Shown here: positions 1-6,585 of the stretch, one piece after another
Numbering within the stretch: the first letter of the stretch is position 1
Layout of the letters: every line of letters begins with the position of its first letter
Origin: Bacillota bacterium
GTDB taxonomy: Bacteria; Bacillota; Clostridia; Peptostreptococcales; Anaerovoracaceae
DNA: 42,594 nucleotides
Direction of reading: 5' to 3'
Assembly: GCA_022770665.1 (NCBI GenBank)
Contig: JALEHL010000038.1
Location: forward strand, 1 to 42,594
The notes under the pieces: generated by a model
What the model saw: only the letters and a program-made list of their open reading frames with translations
What the model was told of the DNA's origin: nothing
The model's database searches: none
Translations under genes and position numbers: made by a program

Positions 1-873
1 ATAGCCGAGAGCCAGCGTTGCGATTTTGCTCGGTTTCTCGGAGATATAGCGGCGGCCATAACCGACGGAGAAGCCTGCAGGCACATCCTTCAGATGTACG
101 ATATTGGCCTTGACGGACATGACCGGCTTGATGGACAGCTCGTTCACATCCACTTCATCGGAAGGATAGCAGCCGTAGAGGATGATGCCTGGGCGGCATG
201 CATCGAAATGTACCGTCGGCAGTTCCATGATGGAAGCACTGTTGGCCAGGGTCTTCCATGGAATTTCCACACCGGCAGCCGTCAGCGCGTCGTAGAATTT
301 ATTGTACTTGGCTTCCTGCTCGTGAGAGTAAGTTTTATCGAAGGCATCCGCTGTGGACATGTGGGAGAACAGGCCGCGAATCTTGAAATTCTTCAGGGCG
401 GCGATCTTCTTTACATCTTCCACTGCGGCATCAATGTTGGCATCATCCGGCAGATAACCGATTCTGCCCATGCCGGTATCTACAGCGATCAGACCTCTGA
501 CAGTTTTACCTGCGGCAGCGGCAGCAGCGTCGATAGCAGCGGCATTGGAGGAGCTGCAGACCACCGGAGTGATATCATATTCCACAATTGTATCGGCATA
601 CATATCAGGGGTCAGCCCCAGCATGATGATTTCTTCCTTCGCACCGGCTTCCCGCAGCGTGATGGCTTCCTGCAACGTGGCGATAGCGAAGATCTTCACG
701 CCGTTTTCACGGAGAACTTCTGCGACCTTTACGCTTCCGTGACCATACGCATCGGCCTTGATCACACCGATCATGTCACGATCGCCGATCTTGGCTTTAA
801 TATTTTTAATGTTGTAATCCAGATTTGATAAATTGATTTCGACCCATGCCGGCCGGATCGTCTCTTTAAACAT
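1..873 (-). CDS. alr: Alanine racemase (partial, C-terminus beyond window)
   Basis: PLP-dependent enzyme that interconverts L- and D-alanine and so supplies D-Ala for peptidoglycan. Reading the minus strand from 873 gives 291 codons open to the window edge. The PLP-lysine motif VIKADAYGHG lies at residues 37-46, with the catalytic Lys at 39, the usual position for this family. Further family motifs are MGRIGY, RPGIILYG and the final visible stretch KIATLALGY. An upstream in-frame ATG at 882 abuts the AAAGGAG site, so ATG 873 with about 9 nt spacing was chosen. The second catalytic Tyr and the C-terminal beta domain lie outside the window. It has its own promoter and a palindromic operator-like site and is divergent from the symporter gene. 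Identity is secure. Confidence 0.95.
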   Translation of the reverse strand, partial: MFKETIRPAWVEINLSNLDYNIKNIKAKIGDRDMIGVIKADAYGHGSVKVAEVLRENGVKIFAIATLQEAITLREAGAKEEIIMLGLTPDMYADTIVEYDITPVVCSSSNAAAIDAAAAAAGKTVRGLIAVDTGMGRIGYLPDDANIDAAVEDVKKIAALKNFKIRGLFSHMSTADAFDKTYSHEQEAKYNKFYDALTAAGVEIPWKTLANSASIMELPTVHFDACRPGIILYGCYPSDEVDVNELSIKPVMSVKANIVHLKDVPAGFSVGYGRRYISEKPSKIATLALGY

Positions 874-917
874 TTCGAACATCTCCTTTATTTCATGCTT
901 ATCGCTTTAACAAAATG

Positions 918-929
918 TTTGTATACAAA
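918..929. promoter_or_regulatory. Palindromic operator TTTGTATACAAA over the alr transcription start region
   Basis: Perfect 12-bp palindrome a few bases downstream of the predicted alr transcription start, where a bound repressor would block initiation or elongation. GTATAC-centred palindromes are typical of GntR-family sites. A related dyad occurs at 38371-38391. Which regulator binds is not shown by the sequence; the GntR/FCD protein at 10272 is one candidate. Confidence 0.5.
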
Positions 930-939
930 TACCAACCAT

Positions 940-968
940 ATTATATGCTTTGTATTCTGGTTTTTCAA
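940..968 (-). promoter_or_regulatory. Predicted alr promoter (sigma-A type)
   Basis: On the minus strand, TTGAAA (968-963) and TATAAT (945-940) are separated by exactly 17 bp. The expected start of transcription is near 933, about 60 nt before the alr start codon. The match is good; the start site itself is inferred. Confidence 0.7.
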
Positions 969-1090
969 GCTGAATGTACGTGTTTTCTGAAAATCTGTTT
1001 GCATATAGAACAGAAATACGGTAAGCTAAAGGTAAGTGACTGGAATGAAGAACGGGAATGAGAAAAGGAAAAGGAGTACGAAAATTGAAT

Positions 1091-2413
1091 ATGGAAAGAG
1101 ATAATTTCAAGAGCAGAACGGGATTTATCATTGCATGCATCGGCTCGGCAGTGGGGATGGGAAACATCTGGCTGTTTCCTGCCAGGGTATCTGCCTTCGG
1201 CGGGGCTGCATTTCTGATCCCGTATTTTATCTGCGTGCTGATCATCGGTTTTACCGGTGTAGTGGGTGAGATGGCGTTCGGACGTGCGATGGGAGCAGGC
1301 CCTATGGGTGCGTTTGGAAAAGCCACAGATATGGCAGGAAAAGGTAAGAGACTGGGGGAAGTACTTTCTCTGGTGCCGGTAATCACCAGCCTTGCACTGG
1401 CTATCGGATATTCTGTGGTCGTGGGCTGGATCCTGAAATACATGGTGGGTTCCATTACGGGCAGCGTATTCCAGCCGCAGAATGTGGACGAGTTCGGTAC
1501 AGCCTTCGGGGCGACCGCATCCTCTTTCGGAAGTGTGGGCTGGCATCTTCTGGGGCTGGCGCTGACTTTTCTGATTATGATTTATGGAATTTCATCGGGC
1601 ATCGAACGGGTAAACAAGGTGATGATGCCCCTGTTTTTCATCATGTTCATAGGAATGGCCATCTATATCGGCACACTGCCCGGGGCGGAAAAAGCTTATG
1701 AATTTCTGCTTCATCCAGACTGGAGCCAGCTGTCCAATCCGAAGACCTGGGTCTATGCGCTGGGACAGGCATTTTTCTCTCTGTCACTGGCAGGCTCGGG
1801 CACCCTGGTCTATGGCTCCTACCTGAAAAAGGATGTGGATATTCCGTCCAGTGCAAGAACGGTAGCCTTCTGGGACACCATGGCAGCGCTGGTTGCCGCA
1901 TTTACCATCATTCCGGCTATGGCTACGGCAGGGCAGGAGCTGACCGGCGGCGGTCCGGGGTTGATGTTTATCTTCCTGCCGAACGTATTCGCACAGATGT
2001 CGGGCGGACGGATTGTGATCATCGTCTTCTTCGTGGCAGTGACCTTCGCGGGACTGACCTCGCTGGTAAACCTGTTTGAAACCCCAGTGGAAGCCCTGCA
2101 GACGAGGCTGGGCTTTTCACGGCGAAAAGCGGTGGCAGTCATCGCGGCGGTCGGCTCTGTGATCGGGATCTGTATTGAAGGCATCGTATCCGGCTGGATG
2201 GATGTTTTCTCCGTATATCTGTGTCCGCTGGGGGCATTCCTGGCAGGCGTGCTCTTCTTCTGGGTCTGCGGCGACAAGTTCGTCCGGGAGCAGGTGGACA
2301 TGGGCGCGAAACGGAAGCTGGGCAGATGGTTTACCTTTGGCAGCAAGTATCTGTTCTGCGGACTGACCATCCTGGTGCTGGTACTGGGCACCATGCTGGG
2401 CGGCATCGGCTGA
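1091..2413 (+). CDS. Sodium-dependent amino-acid/neurotransmitter symporter (NSS/SNF family)
   Basis: Membrane symporter of the LeuT/MhsT family that couples amino-acid uptake to sodium. The N-terminal signature GSAVGMGNIW in TM1, which includes Na+ and substrate backbone ligands, is clear at about residues 16-25. Hydrophobic segments repeat through about 440 residues, short enough to suggest the 11-12 TM prokaryotic form. AAGGAG at 1071-1076 is 14 nt from ATG 1091 and 8 nt from an in-frame TTG at 1085, so the true start could be two codons earlier. A still earlier ATG at 1058 has no good site. It is divergent from alr. Alanine or another neutral amino acid is a plausible substrate, but specificity cannot be read from sequence. 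Confidence 0.9.
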   Translation: MERDNFKSRTGFIIACIGSAVGMGNIWLFPARVSAFGGAAFLIPYFICVLIIGFTGVVGEMAFGRAMGAGPMGAFGKATDMAGKGKRLGEVLSLVPVITSLALAIGYSVVVGWILKYMVGSITGSVFQPQNVDEFGTAFGATASSFGSVGWHLLGLALTFLIMIYGISSGIERVNKVMMPLFFIMFIGMAIYIGTLPGAEKAYEFLLHPDWSQLSNPKTWVYALGQAFFSLSLAGSGTLVYGSYLKKDVDIPSSARTVAFWDTMAALVAAFTIIPAMATAGQELTGGGPGLMFIFLPNVFAQMSGGRIVIIVFFVAVTFAGLTSLVNLFETPVEALQTRLGFSRRKAVAVIAAVGSVIGICIEGIVSGWMDVFSVYLCPLGAFLAGVLFFWVCGDKFVREQVDMGAKRKLGRWFTFGSKYLFCGLTILVLVLGTMLGGIG

Positions 2414-2438
2414 TGCCGCTGCACTGAAAAAGTAAATT

Positions 2439-2620
2439 GTTAACCGATTGAAGAAAAAAATGAAATCAGGTTAACATCCTTCGATGAAAATGGAACGACA
2501 GAGATGAAAAAGTTAACCTGACGACGGATTTTGCGGTAAATGGTTAACTGAAGAGAGGGAAATACCGTCTTACGGCAGAAAAAATTAACCTGAAACTAAA
2601 AAAACACAAAATCGGTTTAC
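2439..2620. repeat. Three evenly spaced GTTAACC-N23-GGTTAAC inverted repeats
   Basis: Most of the 431-bp gap between the symporter and feo is taken up by three copies of one arrangement. GTTAACC is at 2439-2445, 2512-2518 and (as ATTAACC) 2584-2590. Its partner GGTTAAC is at 2469-2475, 2542-2548 and (as GGTTTAC) 2614-2620. Within each copy the two arms start exactly 30 bp apart, and copies repeat every 73 and 72 bp. The third copy is degenerate. In copy 1 GATT/AATC can extend the stem. The rest of each unit is only weakly conserved, which suggests selection on the arms. Function unknown: protein sites or RNA hairpins. Confidence 0.75.
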
Positions 2621-2632
2621 TCTGAGATGAAA

Positions 2633-2667
2633 GCGGGGGCGCAGCAGAATAAATACTGCACCCCTGC
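2633..2667 (+). terminator. Stem-loop, possible terminator of the symporter transcript
   Basis: A GC-rich imperfect hairpin: a G-run plus GCAG pairs with CTGC, a bulged A and CCCC, around an 11-nt A-rich loop. No strong U-tract follows (TTACTTC), so termination is uncertain. It lies between the inverted-repeat block and the feo promoter. Confidence 0.35.
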
Positions 2668-2729
2668 TTACTTCAGAAACACCCTGCCGCTGCTGCAAAA
2701 CATTTTCATGCATTTTTTGGAGAAAACCA

Positions 2730-2757
2730 TTGACAAACGAAAAAGCAGTGCTATAAT
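2730..2757 (+). promoter_or_regulatory. feo operon promoter
   Basis: Consensus TTGACA (2730-2735), 16-bp spacer, TATAAT (2752-2757). Transcription should begin near 2764, immediately before the first TTAG-N6-CTAA operator, as expected for a repressor-controlled promoter. Confidence 0.8.
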
Positions 2758-2764
2758 GAGAAAT

Positions 2765-2782
2765 GGTTAGTGAAAGCTAACC
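2765..2782. promoter_or_regulatory. DtxR/IdeR-like operator 1 (GGTTAG-N6-CTAACC)
   Basis: Perfect 6-bp inverted repeat with a 6-bp spacer at the expected +1 of the feo promoter. The arms resemble half-sites of the metal-dependent DtxR/IdeR/MntR repressors (TTAG...CTAA). Iron-dependent repression of feo is the natural reading. Confidence 0.6.
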
Positions 2783-2799
2783 AATATTTTGGGCCGTAA

Positions 2800-2815
2800 G
2801 TTAGTATAAGCTAAC
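2800..2815. promoter_or_regulatory. DtxR/IdeR-like operator 2 (GTTAG-N6-CTAAC)
   Basis: Second copy of the TTAG-N6-CTAA dyad in the feoA leader. It sits in a GGCC-GTAAGTTAG context that is repeated almost exactly upstream of feoB. Confidence 0.6.
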
Positions 2816-2844
2816 CGGAAATCGGGCCCGGAAAGGTCGGGAAA

Positions 2845-3057
2845 ATGATGCCTCTTACCCTTGCAGAGATCGGAAAGGAAAATATCATCAGGAGAATCGG
2901 AGGAAAGCCGGAAGTGAAATCACACCTGGCGAACCTGGGTTTTGTGGTGGGAGGAACGGTGACTGTAGTAAACACCCTGAGCGGGAATGTGATTGTCAGC
3001 GTGAAAGAATCCCGTGTTGCAGTCAGTGAAGAAATGGCGCAGAAGATCATGGTATAG
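2845..3057 (+). CDS. feoA: FeoA family protein (first copy)
   Basis: A 70-residue SH3-like FeoA-type protein of the ferrous-iron uptake system, thought to bind and modulate FeoB at the cytoplasmic face. Family features are the opening LTLAEIG, the glycine-containing HLANLGFVVGGTVTVVN segment (FeoA/DtxR-C-terminal SH3 fold) and the closing VAVSEEMAQKIMV, which corresponds to the usual 'R..EA..I.V' ending. AAGG at 2833-2836 lies 8 nt before ATG 2845; a second ATG follows immediately at 2848. It is the first gene of the operon, 20 bp before a second FeoA. Two FeoA proteins in tandem are common in Clostridia. Confidence 0.9.
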   Translation: MMPLTLAEIGKENIIRRIGGKPEVKSHLANLGFVVGGTVTVVNTLSGNVIVSVKESRVAVSEEMAQKIMV

Positions 3058-3077
3058 AGAACGAGGAGGAAACAGAC

Positions 3078-3299
3078 ATGAAAACGCTGAAAACTGCCGA
3101 AGTCGGCGATACAGTCACAGTGGTGAAGCTTCATGGAGAAGGCGCGGTGAAGCGCCGGATCATGGACATGGGCATCACCAGGGGTGTGGAAGTGAAGATT
3201 CGAAAAGCAGCGCCGCTGGGAGATCCGGTGGAGGTTACAGTTCGCGGTTACGAGCTTTCTATCCGGAAGGCGGACGCGGAGCTGATTGAGATTGAGTAA
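3078..3299 (+). CDS. feoA: FeoA family protein (second copy)
   Basis: A 73-residue second FeoA with the canonical pattern: GDTVTVVKLHGEGAVKRRIMDMGITRGVEV, then PLGDPVEVTVRGYELSIRKADAELIEIE. This copy is closer to classical FeoA (RRxxDMGI and GDPxEVxVRGYxLSIRKxEA) than the first. AGGAGG precedes ATG 3078 at good spacing. The gene is followed by a GC-rich hairpin and a third operator before feoB, so its expression may be partly uncoupled from feoB. It probably acts as the main partner of FeoB, but the division of labour between the two copies is unknown. Confidence 0.93.
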   Translation: MKTLKTAEVGDTVTVVKLHGEGAVKRRIMDMGITRGVEVKIRKAAPLGDPVEVTVRGYELSIRKADAELIEIE

Positions 3300-3308
3300 A
3301 CAGGGAAA

Positions 3309-3332
3309 AAGACGGGGCTCGGGCCCCGTCTT
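3309..3332 (+). terminator. Intra-operon hairpin between feoA2 and feoB
   Basis: Perfect 10-bp stem AAGACGGGGC / GCCCCGTCTT with a TCGG loop. It is followed only by ATCTGG, so it is a partial terminator, attenuator or mRNA-processing/stability element rather than a full stop. It would lower feoB expression relative to the feoA genes. Confidence 0.5.
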
Positions 3333-3345
3333 ATCTGGCCCGTAA

Positions 3346-3361
3346 GTTAGTTTAAGCTAAT
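3346..3361. promoter_or_regulatory. DtxR/IdeR-like operator 3 upstream of feoB
   Basis: GTTAG-N6-CTAA inside a segment (about 3338-3361) that nearly duplicates the context of operator 2. It ends 21 bp before the feoB start. No convincing promoter hexamers were found next to it, so it could be an internal roadblock site or could serve a weak feoB promoter. Confidence 0.5.
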
Positions 3362-3382
3362 CAAGAAAGTGAGGAAAGAGAT

Positions 3383-5878
3383 ATGAGTTTGCGCATTGCC
3401 CTTGCAGGCAACCCGAACAGCGGGAAAACGACGCTGTTCAATGCCCTGACTGAATCGAACCAGTTCGTGGGAAACTGGCCGGGCGTTACTGTAGAGAAAA
3501 AAGAAGGAAAACTGAAAAAGCATGAAGACGTGGTCATCACGGACCTGCCGGGAATCTACTCCCTTTCTCCCTATACCCTGGAAGAAGTGGTAGCGAGAAA
3601 TTATCTGATCAATGAGCGGCCGGACGCCATTCTGAACATTATCGACGGCACCAATCTGGAACGAAATCTGTACCTGACCACACAACTGACGGAACTGGGC
3701 ATTCCGGTGGTCATTGCTGTCAATATGATGGATATCGTGAAGAAGAACGGCGACAGGATTTCCATCGAAGAACTGTCCAGGAAACTGGGCTGCAGGGTCG
3801 TGGAGATTTCCGCACTGAAGGGGACCGGTGTCATGGAAGCGGCGGAAGCTGCTGTGGCGGCAGCAAAAACAGCGAAAACCGTTCCGATGCATACGTTCTC
3901 CGGACCGGTAGAGTATGCCGTCGCCCACATTGAAGAGGTTGCGGCACCTAACCTGCCTGCAGAGCAGCAGCACTGGTACGCCATCAAGATTTTCGAACGG
4001 GACGATAAGGTGCTGGAAAAGCTGTGCCTCGCACCGCAGATTCTGGATCATATTGAAGAGGATATCAGGGCAGTGGAGGAAGAGCTGGATGATGATGCCG
4101 AAAGCATCATCACGAACGAGCGGTATGTTTACATCGCCGGGCTGATGAAACAATGCTACAGGAAAAAGAACCCCGGCGGGCTTTCCACATCCGACAAAAT
4201 CGACAAGATCGTGACCAACCGGTTCGCGGCGCTTCCGATTTTTGCGATGGTAATGTTTCTCGTCTATTTCGTATCTGTAACCACTGTGGGAACTTGGGCG
4301 ACGGACTGGGCAAACGACGGGGTTTTCGGCGACGGCTGGCACTTTCTGGGTATCGGCACATCGGCCTATGAAGAGGAGGCAGAAGAATTCGGCAATGCGG
4401 CAAACGTAGTGAATGCCTTCATTGATCTGGGCATGGCGGGGAGCGAAAGCCTGGCAGACGCCCTGGACACCGAGGCGGAAGACTTTGACGGGTCCGCGGC
4501 ACTGATACAGCTGGAATTCTATGCATCGCAGTTTGGCGATACGGATACAGCGACCTGGGTGCTGGAGGATGAAGAGACGCTGGCAGCAGAAGAGGTGGAA
4601 TATACAGGCGCTGCGCTTTCTCAAGCAGTAGAGGTCTTCGGGAAGTATCAGTGCACCGAGCCGGATCCGGCAGATTACGGTGTATGGGTGCCGGGTATTC
4701 CAGTGCTGATCGAAAGCGGCTTGAACGCGGCGGGATGCGCTGACTGGCTGCAGGGACTGATCCTGGACGGCATCGTGGCCGGCCTTGGCGCTGTGCTGGG
4801 ATTCGTGCCGCAGATGCTGGTGCTGTTTCTGTTCCTGGCCTTCCTGGAAGCCTGCGGATATATGGCACGTATCGCTTTCGTGCTGGACCGGATTTTCCGT
4901 AAATTCGGACTTTCCGGCAAGTCGTTTATCCCGGTGCTTATCGGTACAGGCTGCGGCGTTCCGGGTATCATGGCTTCAAGAACGATTGAAAACGAGCGTG
5001 ACCGCCGTATGACGATCATGACGACGACCTTTATCCCATGCGGTGCGAAGCTGCCGTTCATTGCCATGATGGCAGGTGCGATTTTCGGCGGCGCATGGTG
5101 GGTGGCGCCGGCCGCTTACTTCATGGGTATGGCAGCGATTATCATTTCAGGCGTCATGCTGAAAAAGACCCGGCCGTTTGCGGGCGATCCGGCACCGTTT
5201 GTCATGGAGCTTCCGGCATACCACTGGCCGACGGTGAGAAACGTGCTGCGCTCCATGTGGGAAAGAGGCTGGTCCTTCATCAGGAAAGCCGGCTCCATTA
5301 TCCTTCTTTCCACCATCATCATCTGGTTCACCACGTACTTCGGGTTTGTGGACGGACACTTCCAGATGCTGTCTGAGGATCAGATCAACAGCAGCATCCT
5401 TGCCGCCATCGGCGGAGCGATCGCATGGATCTTCACACCGCTGGGCTGGGGAAACTGGCAGGCAGCTGTGGCTTCTATCACCGGCCTTGTGGCAAAGGAA
5501 AACATCGTCGGAACACTGGGCATCCTCTACGGAGGTGGAGATGCGACGGTATATCAGAATATCGCGGCAGCATTTACGCCTGTCAGCGGTTTCGCATTCC
5601 TGACCTTCAACCTGCTCTGCGCACCGTGTTTCGCGGCAATCGGCGCCATCCGGCGGGAAATGAACAGCGGAAAATGGACAGCATTCGCGATCTGCTACCA
5701 GTGCGGTTTCGCTTATGCCATCGCCCTGATGATCAGTCAGTTCGGCTCTGTCCTCCGCGGGGATGTGCATGCGGCGGGGCTGATCGCGGCAGTCAGCGTG
5801 CTGGCAGCCATGATCTACATGGTATTCCGTCCGTATAAAGAATCCGCGAAAATGACAAAAACCGTGACGGCACGGTAA
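3383..5878 (+). CDS. feoB: Ferrous iron transporter FeoB with enlarged acidic loop
   Basis: Inner-membrane Fe(II) transporter with an N-terminal G domain: G1 GNPNSGKT (9-16), G2 region NWPGVTVE, G3 DLPG (54-57), G4 NMMD (114-117). A helical linker domain follows, then a polytopic membrane domain with the two Gate regions, including GTGCGVPGIMASR and CAPCFAAIGAIRR. At 831 residues it is longer than the usual 650-770. The excess is an acidic stretch at about 320-430, between the first membrane helix (285-303) and the next (462-485), probably extracytoplasmic. SD GAGGAAAGAG precedes ATG 3383. It is the main gene of the operon, behind two FeoA genes and before a Cys-rich small membrane protein. 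Confidence 0.97.
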   Translation: MSLRIALAGNPNSGKTTLFNALTESNQFVGNWPGVTVEKKEGKLKKHEDVVITDLPGIYSLSPYTLEEVVARNYLINERPDAILNIIDGTNLERNLYLTTQLTELGIPVVIAVNMMDIVKKNGDRISIEELSRKLGCRVVEISALKGTGVMEAAEAAVAAAKTAKTVPMHTFSGPVEYAVAHIEEVAAPNLPAEQQHWYAIKIFERDDKVLEKLCLAPQILDHIEEDIRAVEEELDDDAESIITNERYVYIAGLMKQCYRKKNPGGLSTSDKIDKIVTNRFAALPIFAMVMFLVYFVSVTTVGTWATDWANDGVFGDGWHFLGIGTSAYEEEAEEFGNAANVVNAFIDLGMAGSESLADALDTEAEDFDGSAALIQLEFYASQFGDTDTATWVLEDEETLAAEEVEYTGAALSQAVEVFGKYQCTEPDPADYGVWVPGIPVLIESGLNAAGCADWLQGLILDGIVAGLGAVLGFVPQMLVLFLFLAFLEACGYMARIAFVLDRIFRKFGLSGKSFIPVLIGTGCGVPGIMASRTIENERDRRMTIMTTTFIPCGAKLPFIAMMAGAIFGGAWWVAPAAYFMGMAAIIISGVMLKKTRPFAGDPAPFVMELPAYHWPTVRNVLRSMWERGWSFIRKAGSIILLSTIIIWFTTYFGFVDGHFQMLSEDQINSSILAAIGGAIAWIFTPLGWGNWQAAVASITGLVAKENIVGTLGILYGGGDATVYQNIAAAFTPVSGFAFLTFNLLCAPCFAAIGAIRREMNSGKWTAFAICYQCGFAYAIALMISQFGSVLRGDVHAAGLIAAVSVLAAMIYMVFRPYKESAKMTKTVTAR

Positions 5879-5905
5879 AGGCCGCAGAAGTCAGGAGGAA
5901 TGAAT

Positions 5906-6100
5906 ATGATCACATGGATCGCTGAAAATCTCGGGACGATACTGGTGGCCGTTCTGCTGGCCGCAGTGGTCCTGACTGTCATCGCCGGCATGGTCCGCGG
6001 TAAAAAGAAGGGAAAATCATCCTGCGGATGCGGATGCGCGCAGTGTCATAGGAAGGGAGTCTGTCGTGCCGGGGAAAAGGACGGTAAGCAATCGGGATAA
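5906..6100 (+). CDS. FeoB-associated Cys-rich membrane protein
   Basis: A small protein with one membrane helix (about residues 7-29) followed by a basic KKKGK stretch and a Cys cluster CGCGCAQC plus one more Cys. This matches the small FeoB-associated Cys-rich proteins found at the end of firmicute feo operons, which have been proposed to act like FeoC or to handle Fe(II) after entry. AGGAGG at 5893-5898 favours ATG 5906 (7 nt) over ATG 5900 (1 nt). It is 27 bp after feoB and followed by a terminator. Confidence 0.85.
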   Translation: MITWIAENLGTILVAVLLAAVVLTVIAGMVRGKKKGKSSCGCGCAQCHRKGVCRAGEKDGKQSG

Positions 6101-6144
6101 GAGGATTGCAATCATGCGGGACTATGAAATAGAAAGAAAGCGCA

Positions 6145-6180
6145 AAAAACCTGCTTCGCTAATATAGAAGCAGGTTTTTG
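6145..6180. terminator. Bidirectional rho-independent terminator
   Basis: AAAAACCTGCTTC pairs with GAAGCAGGTTTTT around a 10-nt loop. There is an A-tract on one side and a T-tract on the other, so it can end the feo transcript on the plus strand and the transcript of the small NrdD-like gene on the minus strand. Confidence 0.9.
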
Positions 6181-6195
6181 AGTAAAAGTAAAAGC

Positions 6196-6474
6196 TTACA
6201 GCTGCTCCAGACCGGTATCCAGCGAGTGTTTCACGCGGTCGGCCTCCTCAGCGGCTTTGGCAGAGTTCCACTGATCCATAGTCCCTACCAGATAGCCGGT
6301 GATGCGGCGGATCCGTTCAAATGGAACGGGCTCGAACTCATAATTCAGGTCAGCGAATTCCTCATCGATATGGATGTCCAGCGTTTTCAGTCTGCGGTTA
6401 TATTTTTTTTCAAGGTAATCGACATACGCCTGCTGCTCCTGCAGCGGCGCATTTCCAGTGATGGTTACACTCAT
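6196..6474 (-). CDS. Small protein resembling the C-terminal glycyl-radical region of anaerobic ribonucleotide reductase (NrdD)
   Basis: A complete 92-residue gene with its own AGGAGG site (about 8 nt before the ATG) and downstream terminator. Residues 57-84 read RITGYLVGTMDQWNSAKAAE followed by EADRVKHS. This fits the end of class III NrdD, whose glycyl-radical loop has R-V-C-G-Y-L followed by F/W-N..K and R-V-K-H; Gly60 would be the radical glycine. The preceding zinc-binding Cys pairs of full NrdD and the whole catalytic barrel are absent, and the first 50 residues are charged. It could be a spare-part protein like GrcA/YfiD for pyruvate formate-lyase, an NrdD accessory, or a remnant. No nrdD or nrdG lies in the window. 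Homology is inferred from motif alignment by eye. Confidence 0.65.
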   Translation of the reverse strand: MSVTITGNAPLQEQQAYVDYLEKKYNRRLKTLDIHIDEEFADLNYEFEPVPFERIRRITGYLVGTMDQWNSAKAAEEADRVKHSLDTGLEQL

Positions 6475-6585
6475 TTCTTATCCTCCTGCCTTCCAACGAT
6501 CGAGATCCTATCCAGATCTTGATGGAAAAATCATACTATAATAATTTATACCACTATATATGGTAGTGAAACAGAAATCGCAGGA

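Noticed and set aside
94-828. Long plus-strand open frame opposite alr
   Set aside because: It is antisense to a clear alanine racemase and has no recognisable domain or ribosome site; a shadow frame.
2439-2620. Integron attC-like sites (GTT...AAC arms)
   Set aside because: The arms read GTTAACC rather than GTTRRRY, there is no integrase or cassette array, and the paired 30-bp spacing does not fit attC structure.
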